The position numbers and the translations under genes are program-made. From Fennellomyces sp. T-0311 (Eukaryota > Mucoromycota > Mucoromycetes > Mucorales > Lichtheimiaceae), in the NCBI GenBank assembly GCA_025266875.1, contig JALLLT010000012.1, positions 744,001 to 808,000 on the forward strand: a stretch of DNA of 64,000 bases, read 5' to 3'. The notes beneath the pieces were generated by a model, which was given only the letters and a program-made list of their open reading frames with translations, searched no databases and was not told where the DNA came from. Positions 47,689-59,344 of this stretch are shown here, one piece after another; within the stretch, counting starts at the first letter, position 1, and the number at the start of each line of letters is the position of its first letter.

Positions 47689-48788
47689 TTACTGACGAGC
47701 GGCAATTTCCTTGGCAACAATAGCAGCACGCTTGGCCATCTTGGCCTGCGACTTGCTACCGTTGATACCACCACCCCAAGTCTTTCGGTGCTCATCCCAC
47801 TTGTCGTTGAAGTTGGCCTTGACAGCCGAGACAACGTTGGCGAGTTCAGCCTTGTCAGCATCCTTGACCTCAGTAAAGGCAATGGCAGTGACGGACTTCT
47901 TGTGGACGACCTCACCCAAGCGACCCTTGTTGTTGACGATAGCGTATGGGACACCCATCTTGCGGCAAAGAGCGGGCAACCACAACACCAATTCAATGGG
48001 GTTGACATCAGCAGCAATGACGACCAATTGAGCCTTCTTTTGTTCAATCAAGGCAGTAATGTGGTTCAAGCCGTACTTGACAACGACGGGCTTGTCAGAC
48101 TTAGGGGCCTCCTTCTTCTGGGCCTTAGCCTCGGCGGCAGTGCGCAAACGCTGGCGCTTTTCGGCCTTAGTCTCGGGACGGTACTTGTTGGCCAACTTGA
48201 ACAACTGAGCAGTGGTGTTCTTGTCCAAAGTCTGGGTGAATTGGTTGATGGCGGGAGGGACCTTCAAACGAGTCCAAAGGATACGCTTCTGACGCTGAAG
48301 ACGAACGTACTTGGGCCACTTGACGAAACGTGTGACATCACGAGCAGGCTGAACGTCTTGACCAATGCCAAAGTTCTTAGAGCGCTTCTCGAAGAGAGGG
48401 TTTGCCTTGGTCGACTTGGTGGCAGTCTTCTTGATGGGATAGGGAGCAGGAGCGACCTTCTTGCCAGATTTCTTTGCTGGAGGCTGTCATTGAGTGCAAA
48501 AACAATTTGTTTGATCAGATTCAAATTTTTTTGACAAAAATTCACAACTCTGAAGAAACGTGCACTCTAGCAGTTGAAGGCTAATGCCAACAACTCAGCC
48601 ATAGAGAATATAGCACACATTGAGAATGACTCTCCCGGATCGTTGTAAAACAATGCCGAGGTAAAAGACGAAACATGCTCACACAACATTGGCGAGAGAG
48701 GTTTGTCAAGTCCACAAGAACCGAAGCTCCTGATCATGTCATCTCGAAGGGGATTGGGGCAGTATCAAAGATGCAAAGGACTTACCAT
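47689..48788 (-). CDS. RPL8: 60S ribosomal protein eL8 (L7a / yeast Rpl8)
   Basis: Two exons: 48788-48786, which is only the ATG, and 48483-47689, joined across a 302-bp intron (GTAAGT...TGACAG); product 265 aa. It is a large-subunit protein. Conserved segments: [30 protein letters not shown] region (here [20 protein letters not shown]), [52 protein letters not shown], and [18 protein letters not shown]. Placing the first intron directly after the start codon is common in ribosomal protein genes. The intron is several times longer than others here. Codon use is strongly biased (AAG, GTC, CTC-type), as in a highly expressed gene. Confidence 0.96.
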
Positions 48789-49465
48789 GATATTAGACTG
48801 GGATATGTGATGGATGGATCAGTTGGATATAACGCAAACGCGTGGAGAAAGAGGGAGAACACCATCACTGCCAGGGGACTGAAAATTTATTTTGCGGCGG
48901 AGCTTACCACTGTGGTGAGGTACCCACAGACTCGTGACCTTGTGCATGTGTGCAGAACCCTAATAGAGGGTGTCCTTAGACCCTAGGTATATGGACTTCA
49001 TAGAGAAAAAAAATTATTCTCTTCAGTACAAACTGATTTTAAAAGGGTACAGAACCAGGATTCGCATACTTTCGTTAAAAGCCAAAAGCCCAAAGTACCC
49101 ATCCAATAGGCGGTCTGGATAATATAATCTTCTGCACTCGTACAATAGGTACTTTTTTTTATCAAAAGCATCAACCGACCATCAATGTGTCTACACAGCT
49201 TATGAGTACACGGAATAAACTTCGATTTCCTGGTTGATGTCTAGCTGCTACTATATCCCAATGTTTATCACCAGAAATCTTGTTGCACTGCGAAGTGTCC
49301 TCATATACCACTCATAAGTTCGATCGGATGTAAGGAAATATTCGTTATATTTAGTGGATACGATATAATGAATTGAGACAAACACAAGTTTATTGCATTT
49401 CAGAATGTAAAATCAAGCAAGTGTTGTAGCACTATTACCTAAAGTAGAAGGACAAACTATACTAG
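48789..49465. other. eL8 promoter and NmrA-like 3' flank
   Basis: The left part is the eL8 promoter. The motif ACCCTAATAGAGGGTG at about 48957 resembles the telobox-type AACCCTA element often found upstream of fungal ribosomal protein genes. The rest is AT-rich with no gene. Confidence 0.35.
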
Positions 49466-50347
49466 CTAATGGAAGCGGGCCTTGTTTTCTTGAAGCCACT
49501 GTTCCAATGTCTGAGGTGGACGACCAAGCAGAATCGACAATCCAGGTGTGACCTTGTTACCCGTCGGAGGCGGCTCATACAGCACATCGTAGGCCAAAGG
49601 ATACGAAAACCCAAGCTTCATGAAAAGTTTAAGCTTTTCTTCCTCCGAAAACCTGTTATACGTAATTTTCCGACCCAACGCTTTGGTAAGCAATGCCGCA
49701 CGCTGATTTGGTGTCACAACGTCGCCGATCAGTTCATATACCGCATCTCCATGCTTCTCGACCGGATCTTGCAAGATATTAGCAGCAACAGTACCAATAT
49801 CGTCCGTCGAAATCCAGGTTTGCTCTGCATCAGGTGGATTCGTATCTGAGAAGGTGTTGTTCTCCTTGATACCAACACCGCTGAACGATAGATTGTTCGA
49901 CATGAACTTCGTAGGTCGCAATGCAACGTAAGCCTTTCGATTGGGGATCCTCAAGATTCCCTCCTCACATTCCAGATGGACCCGTCCAAGGAATGACGTA
50001 CGCAAAGGCAAACTGACCTCGAACGCCGAGATATCGACGATTTGCTTGACACCAGCAGCATACGCCTTCTCTGCAATAGGGACCTTGATCTTGGCAAGAT
50101 TATCCAAATCACCAACCAAAAGGAACAGACGAGAATGGCCTGCAATGGACTTTTCGACCGACTTGAAGTCGTTGACATCGCCTTCGACAACCGTGAGCTT
50201 GGGGTTGTTATCGAATTGCTTCTTAGCCGAGGGACCCGACCGGGCAAAGACAGTAACGGGCACACCCTTCCTGAGCAGGTTCTTGACAGCTGCGGACCCG
50301 ATGTTACCAGTTCCACCGATGAAGAAAACGCGTTCGGCAATTGTCAT
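49466..50347 (-). CDS. NmrA-like NAD(P)-binding protein
   Basis: Intronless 293-aa frame. The Rossmann nucleotide-binding loop is FFIGGTGNIGSAAVKNLLRK (GGTGNIG at residues 11-17), with PVTVFARSG as the second strand typical of atypical short-chain dehydrogenases. Further conserved parts are VEGDVND, GVKQIVDISAFE, LRPTKFMSNNL, WISTDDIGTVAANILQDP and the C-terminal RPPQTLEQWLQENK. Family members act as redox sensors (NmrA) or NAD(P)H-dependent reductases; which applies here cannot be told. The catalytic Tyr-x-x-x-Lys of classical reductases is not evident. It sits in the first unit of a segmental duplication whose second unit carries a truncated paralogue. Confidence 0.9.
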   Translation of the reverse strand: MTIAERVFFIGGTGNIGSAAVKNLLRKGVPVTVFARSGPSAKKQFDNNPKLTVVEGDVNDFKSVEKSIAGHSRLFLLVGDLDNLAKIKVPIAEKAYAAGVKQIVDISAFEVSLPLRTSFLGRVHLECEEGILRIPNRKAYVALRPTKFMSNNLSFSGVGIKENNTFSDTNPPDAEQTWISTDDIGTVAANILQDPVEKHGDAVYELIGDVVTPNQRAALLTKALGRKITYNRFSEEEKLKLFMKLGFSYPLAYDVLYEPPPTGNKVTPGLSILLGRPPQTLEQWLQENKARFH

Positions 50348-52690
50348 ATTTGTGGTTTTGATCTGTTACTAACTGGTTTAGTTTAGGTTCTTGATCCGCT
50401 TGCTTTTATACTCTTTTGAGGGGGTTATACGATAAACGTCATTTGTAAACGGGTAAATTCACACCGCACTGCGCAATGTCCTCGTGATTCAAAAGGAGTG
50501 ATTGTTTGCTGTTGTACAGTACTGGTAGCCAGCCTGTGAAACGCTCTGACTGCGCCCCTTCTGGCGCAAGGTGCCCACAATAAAGACGTTCACTCATCGT
50601 ATTTGGGTACACCGAGACTTGAGATCTGTAGGATACTGCCAAGTTGGTTGACCATATCTTCATTGGCGTGCGATTTGCTAAAGAATGGGCATCAATTACA
50701 CTAGATTACTTATATCCAATTTTGATACATATGTTGCTTGAGAGCTTTACATTTATTTTGTCAAATCTCAGTTAATGGGGTTTTCTTGAATACATACATA
50801 CCTGCGGCGGACGTTTTCCACACGGGAATTTGATTGTTCCGCGCTTTTGCGTGAATGAGCTAAGTGTGTAACCATGGAAGGATAACATAGAACACTCTGT
50901 TTCAAACGAGGGTGAATATGGAGCCGTTGGAACATATAGTTTGATAATTGACAAACGTAAATGGATAGACACGTATTTAGACATATAAGAAAACGTTTCT
51001 TATCCCGCTCCGATCAGAATACTCAAAACGGTTTACAAACATTTTAGAAGACCCAGCTAATCGGATCCATCAAGTCATCCATTGCACCGAGAAGGATGCC
51101 TTTTCTGTAAATAATGCCGTCAGCGAATTAACTAGCTCTTTCATAGAAAGTGAAAAATCCATAATATACTTCAGTAATATAAAAGGCATAGCTGCAGTTC
51201 ATCAAAGCCAAAAAGTAACTAGACTTCTTGTTATCGTATTACGTGCACTTATGGTATAAGGTGACAGTTTCCGTTTATGTCGACCCGGTCCAGATTTTAA
51301 GTGGCGTGTCTATTACAAAGTTCTGGCATCCAGGAAGTCTTTTTTCCGGAAAGCACCAAGGGATATTTATTTTCCCAAGTCTAATTTAGGGAATGAGATT
51401 CTCGGAACGAAATAAAGGCAAGGCCTCGCCCCAGGAGATCTACCTACTTTCCACATTAGGGCTTGTGTCACATAACCTGCAGTAACCGAAATAACAAATA
51501 TTACCGGCGGGTCTTTTGTGTACGGCAATTCCAAGAAGTAATGTTGTGAACTTTAAACTTTTATAATACAAAATAGACCCAAAACGACATGATGGTGCGA
51601 CATTACTCGGAAATAAGTACTTTATACTTACGATGTACAATCGCGTCATTACATATATTACCAAATGATAGACGTATAGACACAGTGATAACATGGCTCG
51701 GTACGCATGGGGAAGTCCAAAGTCTACAGTTTCATATATAAGGTTCCACTACGTCAATATAGTCGCCAATTTACCAATGCAGTAGACAGTGCCGAATTCT
51801 GGCTTGCGTAATTTGTATCGTCGCTGCTGCAAATGACGACAACGAGGGCAGCTAATATGGATATATGGTTCTGCTATTCATGGTGCATGATGTCTCAGCA
51901 TTTTTTGCTTCATAATATCCATAGTAAAATGATGCTAAGAATAAGCAAAATTCTCACGCAGAAGTGCTCTCAAAGACACTAGTATTGAAGTTACGATATA
52001 TCATGACTTTTTCATGCATGAGTTCGACTCTAGTTACACAAGATTGTACCATATGGCTTGTTTTACCAGAAATTTTAAACACTTTGTAACCTTGATAAAG
52101 AAAAGTATACGTATCGCTAGTGCATGCGAATTTCTGAATGACTATCTTTGACAGTAGCTGTATAAGGTACCCTGTGATAAGTTTTTCGCTTCTATTTGCT
52201 AAACTTGAACGATTTGAAACTTCATAGCGCAGCAAAATCAACACCGGTTACGGATAAATATGCACAGATGCGCAGTACGAATGAACGCGTAATCTCTCCA
52301 AAAAAAGATTAGAAGATCTCTTAAGAGGCCAGCACCAACCGCTGTAGACACAATGCTCGATATGGATCTGGCTTTGGGCAACGGTTTCCTGGCTGAGTTC
52401 ATCATGTCAGTGCCAGGCCCTTTACGTATGCATAAAGTCGGGGCAAGAGTGACACAATATTACCAAATTTGCACAGATCACGACAACGGTGACTTCTCGA
52501 CGGCATCCCTACCTGTAGTTTATAGACTCAACTTCCTCGTATTGGCAATTGCCAATATCCGTATGTCCGCGATATGTTCTGAACAGTTTTGTGCAAGAGC
52601 ATGAGACCAGATAACGGATGCAGTTGTTCGGATAAATTGTTTTGAAGGTTTAACTGTGTGCTTTTGGCTAGGTTGTATCATGATAGTTAC
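49600..52690. repeat. Segmental tandem duplication, unit 1
   Basis: About 3.1 kb that matches 53640-56610 in the same order and orientation, shifted by about 3.93-3.96 kb. Anchors include the NmrA gene, GTAACCATGGAAGG (50870 and 54805), TGCCTTTTCTGTAAA with TAATCGGATCC (51060-51125 and 54995-55060), GGTGACAGTTTCC (51260 and 55224), and TGTAGACACAATGCT (52343 and 56263). Divergence is considerable, with many small indels, so the duplication is old. A 252-bp frame at 52353-52604 is not conserved as a frame in unit 2. Confidence 0.85.
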
Positions 52691-53577
52691 GGTGTCATGT
52701 GTATCAATAATACCGTGTGTGTTTTCCGATACATATGTATCTAGTCACTGGGATGGGTTATCTCAAATAGAAGTATGAGAGTTTTGTTCATGGCATTTCT
52801 AACTGGAGGTAGAAATGAGCGGTTTGTGGACGTTTGTGGGACCTATTATGCAGAACAACTGATAGGCAAGCAACAAAACACCCAACCGGCGTTTTCAACG
52901 TAGTACTTTCCAAGCTCAAGGATCGTATGTTTCCACTTTTGTGTTTTAGATACGGATTACTAGGCTCTTAATCAGTCGCATCTGTAGATGATCCGATTGC
53001 TACGAGCGTAATGTCAAGTGCAGCAAATACTGATAGGTATCCATGCGTAAAGATGGCTGCTCACAGTGCATCGCTCTTTCTATACTAAGATATATGGGGT
53101 GAGCATTATGTACTTGTGTCCGGATTTTTATTTATATCTAACTAACTATTAAATAAGATTACGTAGTACATCGCCTGCGTACAAGACGCTTGGCTTCTGC
53201 ATACAAAACGTTTGGCTTACACAAGTCTAACTGTACATTTGCAAGTATAAGGAAAACTAAACAAGGATGACACTGCTACATGAAAGGTAAAAGCATGGAC
53301 TTTATTATAGATACATAGTGAAAATGTGGGTTTACTTTCTCAAAACTGCTACATAGTAATCCAAGCTACGTATTGCATGGTTTATAAATCTCAACACAAC
53401 ACTTACCTTTATCCTTTGATTCTTTAAGATCTCAACAACGGTTTCGTCCGGGCGAAGTTTGCGTACGCACAACACAATCCTGTCTTTCGGGGATACGTAT
53501 TTTTTTAGATATAGAATCAACACGCAACTTTTTATTGTATCATTCACTGCATCGTACCGCGAATAACAACGTGATGC
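52691..53577. other. Spacer between the two duplication units
   Basis: AT-rich DNA not shared with the units. Short frames only. Confidence 0.4.
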
Positions 53578-54300
53578 CTATAGGAACAAATCATAAAGCT
53601 TTCCATAAAACAGATACAGTGTTTCAATTTTGTTGGATATTGTTGGGTGGTGGTTGTGTGCCGCAGCATCTCCGACCATCTCGTATTTCCCATCATCATG
53701 TTTTTCAGCCGGGTCTTGCAAAATATTACGACCGGCAGGAAAAGTACCAATATCGTCCGCTGAAATCCAAATCTGCTCAGTATCAAGTGAATTTGTTTCC
53801 GAGACACTACTGTTCTCTTTAGTGCTAACATTGCTGAAAGATACTTTGCTCGAGATAGATTTCGTAGGTTGCGCCGCAGAACGAGCCTTTCGGTTCGAAG
53901 TCTTCACTATCCTTTCCTTGCACTCGATATGGACCTTTTCGAAAGGTGAGCCACAGCATGGCAAACGGGATTCGAACGCCGATATATCTGCGGCTTGCTT
54001 GACATCAGTAGCATGGGCCCTCTCCATGATGAGGATCTTGGCCTTGGAGAGTCCATTCATATCACTCGCCAAAAGGAATGAACGGGCTCGATTTACAATG
54101 GGTTTTTCGTACTCTTTCAAGGTATTGACATTGCCGTTAACAACACCCAGCTTTGGATTGGTCTCATATTTCTCTTGATCCTTGGAGCACGACTGGGAAA
54201 AGACAGTTACAGGCATACCCTTCTTGAGTATGGGTTTGACAGCTGCGGATCCGACGTTGCCAGTTCCGCCAATGAAGAAGACACATTTGGCTATTGTCAT
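53578..54300 (-). pseudogene. Truncated NmrA-like paralogue
   Basis: A 240-aa frame paralogous to the intact gene at 49466-50347. The N-terminal Rossmann loop is kept (FFIGGTGNVGSAAVKPILKK) and similarity continues through WISADDIGTFPAGRNILQDP. The last 70 or so residues are replaced or scrambled (ends GKLYDLFL), and the conserved C-terminal QTLEQWLQENK part is gone. Radical changes within otherwise fixed positions (for example LRPTKFMSNN to AQPTKSISSK) suggest relaxed selection. The frame is still open, so a shortened product is possible, but I favour a decaying copy. Confidence 0.6.
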
Positions 54301-56610
54301 GCTTGTGGTTAATCATACAATTTCGGTCTGATACTAGCAGTTTTAGTATATATCCTTGGCTCATTTCCTTTTATACTCTTTCGATCGCGTTTCACCATAA
54401 ACATAGTGTAGTAACGGATAAATTTCCACCGCGCTCGCTTCCTAGTAATTCATAGTGCAAGTACTGTTTTCTGTTGCACAAGGTTAGTTACCAATCAGTG
54501 TAACATATAGATTGCGCCCCTTTTCAACATACAATAGCTACGATATGGATGCTATCATTTTACGTGAGAGTGTACGGCGTACGGGCATTGTCTATCTTGG
54601 ACAATGTTCAGGAGAACAAAGATATGCATGTTTTTAATCGTGTACTTTCAAATTTTGATAACCGAATCTATGCTTCAGGCTCGCACACTCAAATTATAAT
54701 TGATAATCATTCTTAAGACATGCATTAGTCTTGAAATTAATGAAAATCAATACGCTTGGCAGTTTGATACTTTTGGGTTCATTTGCTTAAAAGTTGAAGC
54801 GGGTAACCATGGAAGGGGCGATTTGTAAAGTGCGCTGCTGTTTAAAGATGTAATCGCTGGCATATAAAATTTGTTGCATACACAAGTGAAAATTGTAAAT
54901 GGATATCCACGTGCTTGAACATATAAGGTGGTGATCGTCATCCTCCTACGATCAAAAAACCCAAAATGTACTACAAACAATTTGGGAAAATCCTGTTAAT
55001 CGGATCCGTTAAATCCGTCGCGCCGAAAAAACTTCCTTTTCTGTAAACCATGCCGTCTGTGTACACATATGTTAGCTAGTTAATTATCCGCTTTTTACAT
55101 AAAATTGGCACGCTCATATATCTTTTAGCTATATAAAAGCATAACAGCAGTTGCTTTTCAGAGACAAAAAGTAACTACGTACGTGTGCTCTCTCTGATCA
55201 AGTCGTATGCACTCACTATAGAAGGTGACAGTTTCCTTTTATGTTGATCCGATCAAATGCTTTAGGAAGCTTGCGATCAAGAAGCTCTTAATTCCTTCAA
55301 TTCTATATTTATTTTTATACATGAGTCTAATTAAAGAAATACGATTCACGAAGCCAAATGAGAACAAAGTTGCTGTGAGCCAAGGTCTCGCCCTCCAAGG
55401 TCTACTTGGCTTGTACATAGTTCAATATGCCACATAGCCTGCAGTAACTAAAACAACAAACGTGGTGGTGGCCCCGACCCATTTACATATGATAATATTT
55501 CCAAGTAATGACGCAAATTTTGAACTTTTGTAAAACGAAGTTCATTGAAAACGACATTATCGTGAGATGGATTGAATATATATGTGTTTTTATACAGTGC
55601 AGAACGCTGTGTCATTGCATGCCATTATCCAAACTGAAGCATATCAGTTATAGCCATAAAATATAGTATTCATGGTCATGAATACGCTTGGAGAAATTTC
55701 TAGGCCTATTAACTACATATATAAAGTATTGCTATGACAATAATGTCGTCAATGCTACCAATACGAGCAACTATGATAAAGGACGTAGTTTCAGCTCTTC
55801 ACTGCGTTTAACCCTTGACATTTGTTCTATTATATATTTGTTATATGGACGAGCGTAGTAGATGATATTTATTGAAGCATGCTCATAAAGAGAGCACTCG
55901 AGTTACGAAATATCATCGTTTCTCGATGTATAACTGTGATTGATCTTAGTTGCACAATACTGCGCCTTCTATGTTACTCCATCAAAAGTTTTAAATGTTC
56001 CGTGACCTCGGCAAAGATGTATATGGATCTAATAATATCTTTCACTCTCTGAATAATTGCTGGTTTCACTGTATATAGCTATATGATAAGTATTTGCAAT
56101 GAAGCCTGTGCTTTTTTTCGCTGAACTTTGATGGTTTCGATCTCATTGCGCAGCAGAAAGAACACCGCTTACGGATAAATATGCATAGATATTCCGTGTG
56201 AATACATGCACAATCTCTCAAAAATGTATCAGAAGATTTTTAACGAGGTCAGCGCCAACCATTGTAGACACAATGCTTAATATGGATTGGCTTCAAGTAA
56301 CAATTACTGGCTGAGTTCAGCGCAGGACCCTTTACGTATGCCTACAAATCGGGACAATGGTGACACGGTATTACCAAAGTTAAACAGATCACAGCAACGA
56401 TAACTTCTCCACAGCATCCCTTCCTGTAGTTTACAAACTCAACTTCCTCGCATTGGTAATTGCCAATATCCGTATGTCCGCGATCTATTCTGGACAGACT
56501 TGTGCATGAACACGAGACCGGATCGTGGATTCAGTTGATCGGATAAATAGTTTGAAGATTTAACTGTGCGCTTTTGTCTAGGTTGTACATGATCAGCATA
56601 TCATGGTGTA
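53640..56610. repeat. Segmental tandem duplication, unit 2
   Basis: Partner of 49600-52690. It lacks the last part of the NmrA coding sequence at its left end. The right end of similarity is the GTGCGCTTTTGTCTAGGTTGTA region (56568-56588), which matches 52661-52678. Outside the NmrA-like frame I see no gene in this unit; 54301-56610 is otherwise non-coding. Confidence 0.85.
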
Positions 56611-57135
56611 GCGCTGTCAAAAAAGGGTACAGATGACAGTCTTAGACTCATTTTGGATTCACTATCTCCTTGACTAATGGATAAGCTGCGATAAGCTTTT
56701 CTTTATCGATCTGGAGTTGACTGCGTACTAAGTTCTGCAACTCATCTGAGGTTATAGCTCGTTAAAAGAGCAAGGGTTGTGGTACTTATCAGCTTCAAAC
56801 ACAAACATGATATTATGCAATTGCATCAATGCGCTATTTTTTTTATTACGGCGTGTAGAAGCTAGCAATACGATGTATCAAACGTTTGGTACATGTATGT
56901 GCTTTGGTAAAAGCTTCGAACCCAACATACATACTTTAATTACTTTTCCAGTTTATGATATGCAATGAATAAGATAGGATTAGTTTATAGGAGAGGAGAG
57001 CACCAGACGGACCAAAGGTGCTTTAAATTCGTTCCTGCTGGAGCATACAGACCTTTCTTTTGCGTGGGAACAGGAGCGGAAGAGCAGCTTACCAATTATC
57101 TCTGTGTAAGAGGTAAGACAAGGGAAGCATAGTTT
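56611..57135. other. Intergenic
   Basis: AT-rich, no gene seen. It lies between the duplication and the 3' end of the unrecognised gene. Confidence 0.35.
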
Positions 57136-58380
57136 TCAAGAAACTATACGGGTTAAGAGATATAATGTAGGGAAATACAAGGCACGTTCTACGTATATTC
57201 CATAGTGTGGATAGTCCATCATGGTTGATGCATTAAAGAGGTATGCAGAAAGTGTTGCATAAGCAAGAGTCTGCTTACTCGCGTCATGGGCTTTTACTCT
57301 TGGTAAATGCAGGAAATATCGTTGCTTTAATGGAAGTACAGAAGCAGTCAAGGCTTTATGAACAGTTGGACTTGTGTTGAGAAGGCACTGCGTATCTGTA
57401 AAGCGTAATGAAATGATACGAATAATATACGTAGCTGGGCTTCAGTGGTGTAGGTCCAATGGCAGATGGCATTTCTACGCTAATTTAGCTTACCACTCGG
57501 TAACCTGAAGTAATGTGCTTGTTGTTTGAATAGCCCAAAAAGTTATCGCCCTACTTGCCTTGGTTCTTTGTAGATGGTAGGATTCAAAGAGCCTTTCACA
57601 CCTAGAACAAAAGCAAAAAGCTTCATGATCACACACACATATATATATCAGTTCCATACCCCACCTAGATACATACCTTTCCACTGATAGGCTTTTGAAC
57701 CCATCCGTGTGGATATGATCCTGTTTAGCACGTCTGCGATAATTACACCTTGTTGAAATCCGGCCTAAAATATATTACCACTAAAAGTTAGCATGTACTT
57801 GCCTTCATTATTTTCACATGTAGTACGACTAAATGCAGTAAGCAGCCCAAAATATTGCATGGGAAAAATCGGATCATCCCCGTGTCCATGGATTTTTGCC
57901 TCGCGCACATCGATTCTGTTCCACGTAAGTGCATTTTCCTGCACTCTACGTAGTGTTTTACATCTTCTTGTCTTTGACTATATAAATCAAAAGCACCTAC
58001 AACACTTTGAACTTAATGATCAATGCACGTTTATATCTCATACTCAACTTTGAAGCGAAGTAGTTGCGCGTTTGACCGTGTTTATTGAAACTTCCGCTTG
58101 AATTTACATGGTTCACATAAAGCTTATCACTGAGAAAAAAGTACAACACGTTAAAAGTATGTTCAGTCGTATACCATGCAGTACATACCGTGACGCCTCG
58201 ACAATTGGCGATTCCGTTCTTAGCAATGATGGCACTGTTTCTAATATGCATATTGCTTCTACTTCTTTCGACACAAAGTCATTTTTCATAACCTGTAGCT
58301 CGAATTCATACCGGTGAAAGCTGGGACTACAGTATCTGTCGTCTTCGACAATACGAGGAGTCGGGAAATACCGTATTCAA
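57136..58380 (-). CDS. Unrecognised multi-exon gene (5' end not resolved)
   Basis: Several minus-strand segments read as one protein: TPRIVEDDRYCSPSFHRYEF...VMKNDFVSKEVEAICILET...IVEASR (58380-58200), a GTATGT...CTCAG intron, DKLYVNHVNSSGSFNKHGQT...YFASKLSMRYKRALIIKF (to about 58000), then RIDVREAKIHGHGDDPIFPM...TAFSRTTCENNEG (about 57920-57805), AGFQQGVIIADVLNRIISTR...QWK (57770-57680), a GTATGT...TCTAG intron, VKGSLNPTIYKEPR, and a last exon from about 57390 ending TLYLLTRIVS at 57136. Some joins are not certain. There is no stop inside these exons. The last exon has two hydrophobic runs. I recognise no family. A start codon and first exon were not found, so it may be 5'-truncated. Confidence 0.45.
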
Positions 58381-59344
58381 CGAAATATGCTTTTTCGTGA
58401 TTCGCTTAGATTGATTTTTGGTTATAGCAAAGCATATGAAACGGCGTAATAATAAGGCTATGCTTGACTACTTGTGTGGCTAAATATCATCCCTTTCTAT
58501 GGGTGTCTTACCATGAAATTACCGAGATTTATCAAAGATTCCTTTGACTTCTTGAAAAAGTTCAATATTTTTAAGAGGCTTGTAACTTCGTTCATTCGCT
58601 TATCGTGATGTATACGTGGACTTATTTGCTACTATTTTGTCCGCGATAATAAGTGTATTTGTTGCAAATTGTATATAGTTTTGCGACAATCTCTCTGCTC
58701 ACTCTCAATGTTTTTTATACGAAACCAGCATGGTGCGACATTGATCGGCATGAAGCTGACAGTGGTCAAGTGTCAGATTCACTTCTATCGATACTATACG
58801 AAATGATCGTAGCTGGTAGTGCACTTTATTCATGTATATTGCCTTTATCAGCAATAAGATCTGATGCTGATGGAGGTAGAACGACGAACTTACAGTTGTT
58901 CTGTGCAGATATGCAGCACTTGTAAATAAAAGGCACCAATTCTATTTGGCCGCCTCCCTGGTGTTCCCACAGCAACTGCATCTTTTTTTTCTCTTTTTTT
59001 TTTCGTCGCAATGCGAAACTTTGAGACAAGGGAACGAGTCTTGTCTCAAGGGAAGCTATCAACTGAAGAAGGAGTTGCTGCTGAGGAACTGCTTGGTAAG
59101 TCATGGGAGGATGTTGAGATGGGCCAAGTCGTTCCATGCTGAATGTTAGTTATTGGCATATAGATTTTAATACAAAGAGCAGTGTGCGCAAGAACATTGA
59201 GCAGAGGGAAGATGATGGAGGTAAGCATGGGTGGACGAGAAAATATATGTATAAATTGAAGCGTTATCTTTAGACGCGTCCACCACGAGCATAGCTGAAG
59301 AACACGAGTGGCACCAAGTCCGTCATCCAAGGCTGCCAATCACC
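58381..59344. other. Region upstream of the HNH gene, no supported gene
   Basis: Short frames on both strands. A TATA-like TATAAAT at about 59250 lies some 90 bp before the HNH gene start, and a GTAAGC...TTTAG interval (about 59222-59273) could be an intron in its 5' UTR. Confidence 0.35.

Noticed and set aside
47635..48534. 299-aa plus-strand frame, leucine-rich
   Set aside because: Antisense to ribosomal protein eL8, whose strong codon bias opens the opposite strand.
48484..48785. Possible C/D snoRNA in the eL8 intron
   Set aside because: GATGACA and CTGA words exist, but no proper C/D box pair with a terminal stem could be found.
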